From: Pipra filicauda
Lineage: Eukaryota > Chordata > Aves > Passeriformes > Pipridae
NCBI RefSeq assembly: GCF_003945595.2
Contig: NW_024104285.1
Location: 186,001 to 250,000, forward strand
Direction: 5' to 3'
Length of the DNA: 64,000 nucleotides
The stretch's first letter is position 1; each line of letters opens with the position of its first letter. Both the position numbers and the translations under genes were made by a program. The notes under the pieces were generated by a model that saw only the letters and a program-made list of their open reading frames with translations, was not told the origin of the DNA and searched no databases. Shown in pieces: positions 1-12,190 of this stretch.

Positions 1-3000
1 GCTGGCAAGTGCCCCATCTATTTTATAAGCAGGTTGGCAAAAACGTTATGGGGCCTGGGATTTGTGTAATGAAGTAGTGTTAAATCTTGCACTCTTCAGT
101 GCCAAACAGTGGAATAAGGTTTTTTTCTAACAGACAATGTCACTACAAAACTTAATGTAACAGTACCTGGGGCTAAACTGAACGCTGATGTTATTTCAAA
201 CAATTTCGTGTGATGGTTTTAACAAGGCATTTAAGACAAAGTCACTGAATATATTCAGAATCAACTATAAACAAGTTGCTAAGAGGAAGTGAGAGAGTCC
301 ATTACAAAGAAAGGGCTGAACAAATTTTACAGAGCAGATCGATGTCTCTCAGAGAGCAGGGAAAGGAAGTCTGGTTACAGAAGACTGGGGAAGGTCAAAC
401 CTGGTATCAAGTGAAAGGGTGGAAGAGAAGTATCAGGAAACTGCAATTGAGAGAATTCATTTGAAGAAGGGTACCAGAATAATCTATGAAACCATTTGTA
501 GACACCTTGGCAATGTTTATGAAGATTAAAAAAAAACATCTGCTTGCTATTATGGGTTTATCCTCAGATAATTCTTTTTCCTTGTTCTTAGATAAACCTT
601 CAGTATCACCAAACTGGGTCCACTTAAGAAAATGTAAGAATGACAAGTAGACAACTGGAAAAATTTAATCTACAGTCACCATGAAAATGTTGAAAGAACT
701 CTACACTTTTTGATCAAAAACATAAAAGCATAATAACAATCTTCCAGTATTTAAAATGCCACCAGTAAGAGAGCTGTGAACAATTGTACCACACATCAAC
801 CTTATTAAAACTACAAATAATGAGCTTTGTTTGCACCAGGGTTAGGTGTTAGGGAGACCCTGTCGATTTTGAGGATGGGTAAACCTTTCAAAAAGTTACA
901 TAGGAAAAAAAACCTATAGAATTTTAGTTGGTATTTTTGCAAAACAGCATCTTTCAGAAATTATTTAGGTATAAGTGATCCTCCTACCCTCTGGCTCTGA
1001 TAGACTAGTTAACCTTTTCAAGTCCATTCTAACTTAACAGTTCTGTGAATTCTCCTGTAACTCTCATATAACAATGTCCTTTGACAAGTAACTGCTGGTG
1101 TGACAAGTATTTAATACAGGCTCAAACCCAGTGCTCCAAAATAGTTATGTTTCAAAGAATTCTAAAGGGAAACCCCTACCTCTCAAGCAGATTATTAAGG
1201 AGTCTGGAAAGGATTATCTCTCCTCATTTTAACATTAAAAATATTACATTACACATTGGCACAGTTGCAGTAGGCAGGTAATCCTTTGCCTTCCTGAGGT
1301 GTTTGCAGTAAATCTTCATTCTTTGTTAAAAAGAATCAATACCAAAATGTGACAAAAATTTAAATTAGCACCTCTGATTTAGAAACTAAACAAACCCATT
1401 GAAATTCAGTAAGGAACAGACTTTCTTGACTTTAAAAACTGCTATAGAATTGTTTAAAAATACAGAATTATTTAGAAGGGATGGTCAAGGCAGAAACATT
1501 AACTTAATTTCATTGAATTTGTCAGCCAAAGATGGAAAGGCTAAAAGTCAAATCTCTCTAAAAACAACAACAACAAAAAAATCAAAACAACCAAAAAAAC
1601 TTACTCTGCAGTAACAAGATGGGACTCAATCAATCTGTAATTACCTTCATGAAACCCCATGAACATTCCTTCATCTCAGCGATCTTTGGCAACCGCCACA
1701 AATGTGGTGCCATTAAGAACACAAGAAGCTCATTATTTAATCTCCCCCGTTTTTCATTCTGAGGGAGCTCAAGTATTGCATAAAACAGCAGCTACTCACA
1801 CAATTTAGATCTCAGAAGACTAGAGCCAATTTATTTCTTTCTGAAACGAAAACACAGAGGAAGTATCCAGTTACATTTTAGCCTTGTCCTTCTCAAAAAC
1901 AGAGCTCAAAAACTGAAACAGAGCCACAAGAGTTCTAAAGTATGTAATCAATACAAAACCATGCACAACATTAATGGATGAAACTAAAACTACAGATAAG
2001 ATCTAAAGAGCACTGGATTTTCACAAGAATAGATGTTTTGAACAGGGTTTCTGACCTACTTCACCAGAATTTCATTAGAAGGCTTGCAAGATTTTAGTAT
2101 CACCTCTGAAGATGAAAACTCAACTTAATTAATCCTTTTTATAACTAAACAGCAATATAACATGTAAAATGTAACCAAAAAATTACGATTGCCATCAAAG
2201 GATACAAAGAGGGAAGAGACTTTACTGAAATAGTTCTCAGGGAATAAATTCTTACAACAGGAGTTTAAGATCTGCTGTTGTACCGAGACTGAGGCTAAAA
2301 TTATAAACCTATATATTACTCAAATTATTTTTCCAATTAAAAGAATAGGAAGAGAGCTAAATTTTTCAAATGGAAATAATTCAAGGATTTAAAAGTTCAA
2401 GTCAAAAATATAACAACTATATTAGCTCCCACTTGTCTCTCTAAGGGAACACCCACTTCAGTTTCTCAGATGGTATAAGGTCAGACAGCAGACAAGGAGA
2501 TGACAATGTTATTGCCAAAAAAATGAGCTTTTACTTCTTACAGACAAATGTAAGAAACACATTCTATCAGGGTAACATCTGAAAATTGAGATTTACAGGT
2601 AGACCCTACAAATTCCCCTGTTTTGTTTTTTTTCTGCTAAGCACTACTTTAGGTTTTACACTGAAAATTTCTACGATGAAGAAACAGTGCAAAAGTATCA
2701 TTGCTCTTTTTCATGGTGTTCTCACAAATATGTTAAACAAATTCTTCAAAACAGTCAAGGACCGATAATTTAGGTAGAACAGACTACTAAAACTGGCTCT
2801 CAGTACTCAAAGTACAATAGGAGGAATCCAGTCTAACTCCACTGTGCAACATTCCAAGGGACCATCCATACTTCCCCAATCCAGCCCAGCTCCCCAGTTG
2901 AGCTGTCTGAGAGCTCTCATCTTATGGAAAAGAGGGAATTTAAGTACATACTCATTGAATCCTAATATAACAAGCAGGTTTTCACCTATTTCCTGCCAGT

Positions 3001-4264
3001 GACATTTTTGAGGTGCCTTAAGAACTTGTTTTATTCCTCACTTAAAAAAATGAAGAAATTCCTTTCTGGAAGTTCCATGAAAAATAAAATTGAGAAGACA
3101 GTAATGGAAAAACATATTGGAATAGAAAATAGCTTTTAGTGAGAGAGGAAATCGATTACAAATCAGTCCCAAGGACTAGTGCCTGCTTGGTTTACTGTAC
3201 AATAGGGTTAAAAAGCTACCACTTACCAATTTATGCCTCCAATCTTCCTTCTATCTGCTCTATATTACAGGGATTACAGAAGTGACCAACAGAAATAAGC
3301 AGAAAATTTATTTGGATTTGCACTTTTTTTCTGTCTCCAGCACCAAGGCCAGGCACAACCTTCAATCATTTGTTTGATCTCTCAGCAGATACACTGAACA
3401 CCAATTTTGTATTCAGGCTGGGGTACCTTCCAAGATCCTCAAAAATTCTCCCTCACAGTATAATAGAAGGAAAATCCCATAATAGCATAGAGAAGACCAG
3501 GATTACACACATTTTAGTTGACAGTGAACTACTGAAAAGTGAATGAGTCAAATCCAAGCAGACCTGAAATACCAGCTGGATATACCCCTTGAAGAAAAGA
3601 GCAATTTGCTACCAGAAATTGCTTGGTTTCCTTAAAAAATTAAAATATCTCACTAGTAGGACACTTTGATTTTTCACTTTTAAATAACAAAATTTCCTGA
3701 GCGTTTTATCTGACATGTAATACTGAATTATAATGTAAAAATACAAAAAGGAAAAACTGAGAAAGGAACAAAAAAGGACCTTTTAATATTTAGTATTTAA
3801 CCTTAAAGTTCTCTGAGTGAGAACCTCCACTGATGACGGACATTAAAGAAAGTCTCTCTTTGTACTGACTTAAATCTAAAAATTGCATCTAAATGCACTA
3901 GTTTAAATCTAAAATCGTAAGGGTTGAATCCAATTCTGCCTAACACAAGAAATTTGTATTTACCCATTGCACTTGTGGCATCCTCCATTATACATTCTTA
4001 CCACAAAGTATTGCAGTCAACTGCAAAGTGTCACAAAAAATAGACCTTGTCCAGCTAAGACTTCATATTTCAATTTTTGGAGGGTGCTTTCTGTTCTGTG
4101 TAACCACATTCTTATGTAACAATATCATCATTGTAAGTGTCTTTATCCTTCCCAGTACCTTAAAATGCCCTTCCAATCTAGCTGGCAGAAATCTAGTAAA
4201 TTCAGGATACATTTGCACCATAATGCAATAGAAATGGCTCTAAAAGTTGTTGAAATGCCCACCC
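1..4264. other. AT-rich non-coding stretch
   Basis: I see no recognisable exon, repeat family or RNA gene here. Open frames do not exceed about 71 codons, which is what chance gives in DNA of this composition, and several begin only at TTG. The single structured element is the CAA/A-rich run at 1561-1600. The stretch has no GC-rich or CpG-dense segment that could be a promoter. It could be intergenic or intronic, and the sequence alone does not separate these. Confidence 0.6.
1561..1600. repeat. CAA/A-rich simple repeat
   Basis: Three to four CAA units are followed by A runs broken by single C or T bases. This is a degenerate A-rich simple repeat. It is read through by a 71-codon plus-strand open frame, whose lysine- and threonine-rich C-terminus comes directly from the repeat and is not evidence of coding. 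Confidence 0.75.
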
Positions 4265-5600
4265 AGTACATGCTGGAGTTAATTTATTCCAACTAATTTT
4301 GATGTGGCTTTGAGGACTGAAGGCCCATCAGCAACTGCTGCCCATCGGGGCACTCTTTGTGTGCGCACTCCAGTGTCATTCCAAAATGGGTCTTCCTCTG
4401 CAGGGATAAGCAGTGTTCTTATCCCCTCCACTGCTAAAACAGACAATGAAAAATCCAGAAAGGAGTTGGTATTACACTGTCTTCTTGGAAAATGCATACA
4501 TTGCTGCAGCTCACTCTGATAGCAACAGAATTGTATCAGAGACTGGTGCAACGTATCAACTTTGCTTTCAAATTTAGATAATCAACTAATTTGAATATAT
4601 TTTGGCTGCAAAACAGAAATTCCATCGTAGGAATAAAACTGAAGTTTTTAGATTTTGTCAGAACGACCCCAAGACTGTTTGTGGCAGAGAGAGGGAAGGA
4701 CCAGCTCAAAGGTTCAGTCGTGAGCTTTCACCTGAAGCGTGGGTCCTTAAATCCCTGCTCTGTTTGTTTGAAGGGGGGACTAAAAGTTGTCATGTCCTCC
4801 AGACAGGGTTGGTCTCTCTCACACAGTTGAAAGCTGAAGTGGCTCTTTGGGGACAACCCAGTGACAGTCGGATGCCTGACCCTGCTCCTCTGATGTGGCC
4901 ACAGGCTGGAGCATCTGCTTCTCTGCTCTGGGGCCACAGGCACTCCATCCACTTCACACTTTGATCACAAATGTGGTACTGGCAAGAGCTCCTTCAAACA
5001 GACACATTCCTGCAAAAAAATAACTCCAATTATTTTACTCACACTTTTTTCCCTTTAGTCCTGATCAGTTCGAGTGAATCTGTGACTGGTTGTTCACCCC
5101 ACAGTTACAGCTCACTGAGGTGTGTGGTAACAAATTTGGGTGGTTCAGAGCACAGAGTAGCCTGCTATCTCCAACTATCCTTAATCCAGACATTTAGCAA
5201 GAGTCACAGGAGTTCCTTAATGCCTTCAGATTCTCATGTTCATACATCTGAGGACAGTGCAGCCTTCGCAGAGACACTCTGGGAAGCCTTGTCCCTGAGC
5301 AGTGCTCTGTCCAATGTCATCCCAAACTGGCCCACATTGTCTTTCTGCCCTTTAGATCAATACAGCTGTTCTGGGAATCAAAGGGATTTACAATTCTCAT
5401 CCAGTCAGAATGGAGGTGCTTCCATAAGGAACACAGTAACAGCACAAAGAGTGGCAAAGGCAGATTACAGAAGACAACAGGATATGATGCCAAGAAAATT
5501 CAAATCCATAGGAAAAAAAAAAAAAAAGATAAGAGAGGCTCACACAGGCTTTTGTTTCACAAATAACCACCTATTGTACCTATTTGCTTTCTGAGCACTA
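4265..5600 (+). other. Higher-GC block with a nearly open kilobase frame (possible decayed coding sequence)
   Basis: The plus-strand frame from 4590 to 5591 is interrupted by only one stop, a TGA at 4962-4964. The downstream part begins with an ATG at 4971 and runs 207 codons to a TGA at 5592-5594; it is the longest open frame in the window. The upstream part is about 124 codons with no early ATG, since its annotated start is TTG. The inferred peptide is rich in serine, leucine, threonine and glutamine, contains an oligo-lysine run made by the A15 tract at 5513-5527, and shows no domain or membrane segment that I recognise. Local GC is visibly above the flanks, which lowers stop frequency. 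It may be a lineage-specific or decayed exon, part of an old unrecognised repeat, or chance. Confidence 0.3.
5513..5527 (+). repeat. A15 homopolymer
   Basis: This is an uninterrupted run of 15 A. It could be read as the poly(A) tail of a plus-strand retrocopy ending at 5512, but no AATAAA-type signal lies in the 40 bases before it and no flanking target-site duplication is visible, so a simple homopolymer is the better reading. Confidence 0.7.
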
Positions 5601-6144
5601 CTTTGCATATACAGTTATGGTGTTTTCTCATGAAAGGTTTTCAATGTTGTGCAAAAGTTCCATATTTTATGACTTCTATTAGGCTTTAATTTAACCGACT
5701 CTTCTCTGCACCCTCCTAACAGCTGAAGGGAAATGAAAGGACTTGTTATAACATATAGCATGCTTAATTCTTTTCTTTCAAATCCATCATCTTTAGTTTC
5801 ACAATAATAGCAATCATAAGTGTATTTTTTAAAGGCTGCATTGTTCTCTCATGCCTGTAAACAGGGATAACCTTGGGGGAATCTCTGAACACATTCCCTA
5901 ATGTGCTTTGCAAGAGTGGCTGTGTTCAGTGGTTTCTTCTCAGCGCTAGCACAATACACTCTGGCCTAACATTCTTAGCCTGGCTTGCAGACCTTCTTCT
6001 TTGTGAATACAGGTGACTGGCTCATGAAATTTAAATTAAATTATATGACTATTTAAACCAAATGTTAATCCACAAAGAAACAAACCTTCCATCTACAGAT
6101 GAGGATTTACCAAACAAACACTGTTCAAACTGTATATGAATTAA

Positions 6145-6168
6145 TAAAGTTCTGAGTAAAGTTCTGAG
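6145..6168. repeat. 12-bp tandem duplication
   Basis: The unit AAAGTTCTGAGT is followed directly by AAAGTTCTGAGC, so 11 of 12 bases are identical. It is a small local duplication, probably from replication slippage. Confidence 0.75.
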
Positions 6169-8681
6169 CTGGTCTCTTGAACTTATCCCATTAAATGGAT
6201 GAAATCCATTTAACATTACAAGTGAGTACCTATTAAAAAAACCCCCACATTTCACAACCTAAACCAAGTCAGAGTCTTTTTTTAAAAGCTTCATGTGTGC
6301 AATTCTGCAAAATGCAAAACAGACTTCTCGTTGCAAATAAGTTAACAGTGTGTTATCATTACGTGTGATATGTGATTTTAACAAATTGCTTTAAACAGCC
6401 ACAGAAAACAACAAAATGCTGCAAAATACACAAGTTTAGGAAAACATCTGCTTGGAACCTGACTGTGTAATTGTTATCACATCAGTGTGAAAATCTATCA
6501 TAATTTCAAGGAAAAGCTGAATCTGATTGAAGACACTCATATTTCTGACTGAAAGCTTAGTAATTTCTTCCAGGTGGCATATGGAAAAGAGAAATATTTT
6601 CTGCAAAAAATGCAGAATACATTTGTGTGTTTTGCATGTTTCATTACAAAGCTGTCTCATAAATACCAAAAGACAACACCGGATCTATTCTCAGGGTTTT
6701 AGGAACTAAGTATTTTTTTGCTTTGAGATGTATAAAAATATTGACTTAAGTCAGCTGACAATTTGAAAACATCATAGAAGCTTGTGGCAAAGTGACCTGA
6801 TAGTCTATGGCTTATCTGGAAAAATCAAAGACTAAACACAGGTAAGAAGATTGGGTTGAAATCTACACTGCTTTCTGATTATAAATATACTACTTCTATA
6901 AGCATTTTGATTTGTTTTATAAATATTATGGTATCATCTTTCTAATCAGGCTACAAAGTAACCATGTTACTTTCCATACATGTCATGTTTTCAAATCTTA
7001 AAAAATGTGAATATGGCAATTGGATCATTCTCAAGACATAGCACCTTTTTGAGCTACTTTGTTTAGCATTTCTTTTATTACTAAGAATCATGCAGCTAAT
7101 TAAATCACCTTTGTCTTAGCCTTTCATTTTCTTCCTCATAGAAAAATTAGAATATATTCACCTTGCTCTTCTCGGGGGCTGAATAACAGCAAATGAAAAT
7201 CGGAGTATTTCACTTGACAAATTTAATCCATTCATCTGTTCTAAACTTTTCTGTCAAAATCCCCAAAATATACCTGCTGCTTTCCCAATAACTAAGCACA
7301 CAGCAAAACCTGTGATGTGGAAATGAGCAGGAGATGACATTTGCCTGCTGGTCTAATGTGTATTAGGTTTTGACACTTGTCTATCTTCCTTGTCAGCTCA
7401 GAAGTCATCTGGATTTGTTCAAAGATATTGCCATGCTCACAAACAGACAACATGTTTCTCTCTTTATCACATCTGACACACAGTGTAAGGCAATAATATG
7501 AAGAAAAATTCTGCATCTATTTTAAAATCTACTTAAATATAACTTCTTGCATTTCTGCCTAAAAGAGACGACAAGGTGAATTAATTTACTGGGGTTTCGA
7601 ACCACTTAGTGTCCCCTGATACTCGAGTCAAGTATCATATATAATATTTTACACAGAATTTTATAGTGGTATCAGTATACCATGTGTGTCAGAAGCAAAA
7701 CACCAAATGGATGTCACAGTGCAGCAATTTGTTAAACACCAGGCCTTGTTTTTCACACAAATGTTTACAATGGTTCCCAAATATCACTGCACTGAGTTTT
7801 CTTGTGATTAATTTCTAAGTAGAAGGGGATCCCAACTATGGTTTTTCACATTTCAGAGCCACCCAAGCTGCCTGCTGAAGGAAGCAGGATCATCTGCAAC
7901 AGACTGATCACACACCACTACAAAGGGAACAGCAGATTTGCCAACAGACAGGACAAAAATAAAGCTTTAACTGAAAGGGATACAAATCCAACATCTACAG
8001 GCCCCACAGCCCTGCTTGTGCCACCTTTCACTCCCTGTGGATCTTAGCTATTCGCATGGCTTTGTCCTATTGACTCTATGAAACTATGGCACTAAAAAAT
8101 AAAAGATATTGGGTGAGATACAAAAGTTGCTTTCCAAGGGAATTGCTCTTCCAGCTGCCATTTACACCTTCACAGATCCTTCTGCATGTTCTCCTTCCAC
8201 TTCTGCTTGGTTTCATCATTTCACTCCATGGATGATGAGAGCCGGTCGCTCTAGCACGTGATTTTTGGGTTGTAGCAATTGTAAGAGAATAAACTCCATA
8301 ATTGTCTGTTAAAACACACATACAAAACAAAAAAAAAAAAAGCATTTTTCTGAGGTTGCATTTAGTTCGGTACGTTCTTGTCTTTTAAACAACAACTACC
8401 AAAAAAAAAAATCTGATTAAAAGAAAAGGTCAAGTTCCAATCTTCACACAAGAAAGTTTTGGTAACTGAGTGAAATAATCATAAATCCACAAGAAAACAA
8501 AGAAAGAAAACACTGAAGCCATCTGCTCCTGGGAGAGGTAGAGGAAGGAAATTCTATCTTGAACAATGTATGTAAGAACTGCTCCATTCAATAAGATAAC
8601 TTGTAATTCCTGGATCCCTGGAGCTCCTTAGAAATGTTTTATTGAGAAACCTTTCTCTATTGCTTAAAATGTCACAATCTT

Positions 8682-8699
8682 TATATATATATATATATA
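8682..8699. repeat. (TA)9 microsatellite
   Basis: Nine uninterrupted TA units are followed by a short ATATA remnant at about 8705. Such a run is likely to be length-polymorphic. Confidence 0.9.
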
Positions 8700-9611
8700 C
8701 ATTCATATATAAAAAAATAGTTTTTTTTCTTTTCCATTTTCCTTAAGCTTAAAAAGCAACAAAACTTTTAATGTTTCAAAAATCATGAGCAACCCAGCCT
8801 GCCATAATTCAGTACAACTGTCTTTTTGGCAAAATAAAACTACTTTAAGTGTGTTGGCAATGTAAAGCACTAGATAATTGCAACAGTAGTAATCAGTGAC
8901 ACATCAGTACCATTATTATACGCAGCTTTGATAGTGAAGGTTTCTGATTTGAGATTATTAAAATAACATTAACTATCCCTGCCTGGGTATATTTCACACT
9001 TCACACATTTACTGTAGAAGCTGAGCATCTCACAGTCATTTATAATTCATCTTCTCTGTGAGACACAAAAGCTCTATTAGCCCCATTCCCACATACAGGA
9101 CTAAGGGACATCGAGAATAAGTCACTTCCCAATTTTACATGCAAAATTGTTCCCAAGGAAAGGTGTAGAAGTGGCAAATGTGGGCCTTGGACTAGTTCCA
9201 CAATCACTGCCCATCCTTCCTCACAGACTCTTGCTACTGAGATTATGAACATTTGCAATACACTATAAAATATACTGTTGGTTTTTCAGACTTCTTATGC
9301 AAGACTGACATGAAAGAGTACAAAATGTGATGATACAGTACTACTTCCTATTCCATTGGATATTTTTTATTTGAATTAATTTGATAATATAGTAATAAAT
9401 TTGAGGACCATAATAAAGTGTTTGAACAGTTATCACCTGTACATTAATGTTTGTGAGGTATAATTATACCTTAGTATTTTAGCAAACAGACATTGCAATA
9501 ATAGATTTTTAATAATAGGGCCTGGTTTTTTCTTTATGACTTAAGTGCATCTTCTCAGTTCCCCAATTTTAGCTGAGCTGTAAATGTAAATTCAGACTCA
9601 TCTCAAACAAC

Positions 9612-9635
9612 CTTAGAACAAAACTTAGAACAAAG
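9612..9635. repeat. 12-bp tandem duplication
   Basis: CTTAGAACAAAA is followed directly by CTTAGAACAAAG, 11 of 12 bases identical. It is a small local duplication with no larger context. Confidence 0.75.
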
Positions 9636-10805
9636 AGGTTTTACTGCAGGTCTCCTGTTATAATTTAAACAGGAGTTGGGGGGAGAAAGGTACATATACA
9701 TATGAAAAGGTATTAATAACAAATATAATTGCAAAGGAGTTTCAGAGAAAATAGAATTTGTGACAAATACGTGGGGAACGAAAGTGTAGGCACTTAGGGC
9801 TTTTAAAACTCAGAATCACATAAACTGTGCATTTTTCTCACTGCAGTGGAGCAATCGGGACAAGCAATCAGGATGGAAACCTCTCCCTTTGCCCTCTCTA
9901 ATAACTTATTCAGCACAATGGGGTGATCTATCTTCTCCTTTCCCAAGTAATATTCATATCACAGTCACATTCTGCTCTGCAGGATGATCTGTGAGCATTG
10001 CTTGTCAAATGGGGATATATTATTCAGCAGCAATGGTAGTGGAATAGGTACCCCACCTTTCTCTCATTCCCTATTAGTCTTTACCTGCAGAGCTTTGACA
10101 GAAACAGGCCCTTTCCTAATGAGAACTGCTTTTTACTTTAAATCACCCCCAAATTTATAGCGTCTGGCCAATTCCCCCAAACAATTTCTGCTCAAAATAG
10201 ACTTAAAACCACTTCTCCTGCAGAATTTTCAGCTTAGTTCCCAAACTGAAGTCTGTCAGTTGCCCTGCTTCACTGTCTGCTTGGAGATGTTAAGGACAAG
10301 AGGCATGTTAAGATCATCTGGTATCACTTGCTACGAACACAGGTAAAAAAAAAAAATTATCCATTTGCACCTTGGAGAACCCAATATATTTTCCTTGACT
10401 AAAGCATATCAAATATCTAATGATAAAACACTCCAGATTAAAAGCAAATATTTTAGTAGATAAAGCTGAGAATATATGAGAAGCCAACATAATTCTCCTC
10501 CAAAAGTCTTACTAAAGTTGTCTGCTATAGACAAGTAAAATGAGGGTATATAATTCCAGGAGTATAAATAGTCTTTCTGCTCTTACATCAATATTTTATG
10601 CTATTCATAGGGAGTCACTAAGGTATTATTAATTGCTTCTAGCAACACAGGTAAATTAAAGGCTGATCTATTAACAACATTAAAGCTTAAATATTAATTC
10701 CTCAAAGCCACAAAATGTACTAATGTCAGAGCTGAAAATGGAAGTGTTAAAAAAAGAAAGAAGGTGCTGGTTTGTTTAGAAGCAAGGGCTGCATTGTGGT
10801 TTTAG

Positions 10806-10831
10806 GCAGAGCCTTTAACAAAAGGCTCTGT
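10806..10831. repeat. Perfect 10-bp inverted repeat (hairpin)
   Basis: CAGAGCCTTT at 10807-10816 and its exact reverse complement at 10821-10830 flank a 4-base loop (AACA). The flanking G and T can add a wobble pair. No promoter or host transcript is visible, so a function is not implied. Confidence 0.7.
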
Positions 10832-11204
10832 GTAAACTGGAGCAGCATAGAAATAGCTCTGGGAGACGTTGTGCCCCAGGCAAGTTCTACTCTACAAAGT
10901 TCTGGCAGAGTTGTGTAATGAGGTATGATTTGTGACCAAAGCACCCCTGCTCCTGGGGCAGACAGTCACAAAGGCAAACACTGTGTCCCTGCTGGCACAG
11001 CCTGCTGTGCCCTGTGGGAAGGGACTGAGGGAGGCAGATTTGTCTGAGCCTGGTTTAACTTGTGTGAGCTGCTGTCACACCAGGAGCACCTTGCCAGCAC
11101 AGGGCACAGGTGAAGCTGCACCAGTGACTGTTTATAAGGCTTCAAAGATGGATAAATAAGTGTCAGTAAAGGAACTGACTGCTTCATGGCTCTTTCAAAA
11201 GAAC

Positions 11205-11390
11205 TATAAGAACCATAGTATCTCTGAAGGGTTTGGGATGGAAGGGACCTTATAGATCACCTTGTTCCACCCCCTTGCCATGGGCAGGGACACCTTCCAC
11301 TAGACCAACCTGGCCTTGAACACTTCCAGGGGTGGGGTAGCCACAGCTTCTCTGGGCAACCCGTGCCAGCAACCTCACCTTCCAAGTCAG
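11205..11390 (-). mobile_element. CR1 LINE 3'-end fragment (5'-truncated)
   Basis: Read on the minus strand, the segment contains the CR1 3'-end landmarks in order: a GGTTGCCCAGAGAAGCTGTG-like block, the CCTGGAAGTGTTCAAGGCC block, CTAGTGGAAGGTGTCCCTG, CCCATGGCA and AAGGTCCCTTCCA, ending in a degenerate tail near 11205. It is a non-autonomous 5'-truncated copy, as is usual for CR1. Compared with the copies at 14258 and 45330, about 21 bases are missing near 11306-11311, between the CAGGTTGG and CTAGTGG blocks. That is best explained by a deletion between short similar sequences. Confidence 0.92.
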
Positions 11391-12164
11391 AGTCCCAAGA
11401 CTATTTCTTCCCCCATCCTTGGCCAGAGTTGTAGGTGAAGCGAAGGTTACAACCTCACGTTTGGATATTCTAAGCCTCGGTGTCAGAGCCTATCATTTGG
11501 TATCTATTAAATTTTTCAGCTCTGTCTTTAGCAGAACATGCATGTAAGCTGTGAACCAGTTCATTTCACAGAACATTTTAGAGACTGCTTGGAAACGGAG
11601 TTATAAACCCAGCAGGAAACGAAGCAGAACCAAACTAATTCTCTTTGCTTTTTCAATGACTCACAGTATGGCAGATACAGCATGACAATTCAATAGCATT
11701 GGTTGCAACAGATTAAAATAATAATGAAAAAACGCATCAATTTGGCAGATAGGAATTATTAAATACTTATATAGCTCTGTGACTCTCCTATAATGTCTGC
11801 CACAGATACGGCTGAGTGCTAAATGCACTTCTTTTAGAAAAAGGTAGAATTAATTACATTGTACATGAAAAATTTGAACAGCTGATGACATATCACTATG
11901 CTAATGGTATCACTAGAAGTGCCATGTCTTAAAAATGTGCATATTTTACTTTAATATAATAAATAATTATACACCTAATTATTAGTACCTGGTTTTGGAT
12001 AATCTGCATCTTTAAGAAGTACCATCCTTACTTCCCATCTAGGCCAGATTTTGCCACCTCTCCTTAAGATAAAGAGGTTTACTCTGAAAATGAGCTTATT
12101 TCTATAGAAATCCTGAACAATAAGAATAATTTAACATGATTAATATGATATGGTTAATTTTATG

Positions 12165-12190
12165 AAACAAACAAACAAACAAACAAACAA
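12165..12190. repeat. (AAAC)n microsatellite
   Basis: Six or so AAAC units are present without interruption. A 66-codon minus-strand open frame begins inside this run and is an artefact of it. Confidence 0.9.

Larger units (their letters stand above)
5601..11204. other. AT-rich non-coding stretch with minor simple repeats
   Basis: No exon or interspersed repeat was recognised. Open frames stay below 90 codons. Contents worth recording are two 12-bp tandem duplications (6145-6168 and 9612-9635), a (TA)9 run at 8682-8699, A-rich runs at 8311-8341, 8400-8411 and 10345-10356, and a 10-bp hairpin at 10806-10831. A modestly GC-richer patch at about 10925-11130 sits just upstream of the first CR1 fragment and matches nothing I know. 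Confidence 0.55.

Noticed and set aside
838..862. TTAGG-like repeats suggesting interstitial telomere sequence
   Set aside because: Only two imperfect units occur, with no TTAGGG array.
5480..5527. Processed retrocopy ending in A15
   Set aside because: There is no poly(A) signal upstream, no target-site duplication and no recognisable mRNA-like sequence.
7594..7606. A minus-strand GGTTCGAAACCCC, resembling a tRNA B box
   Set aside because: The T-arm stem does not pair well, and no A box, anticodon arm or acceptor stem is found at the right distances.
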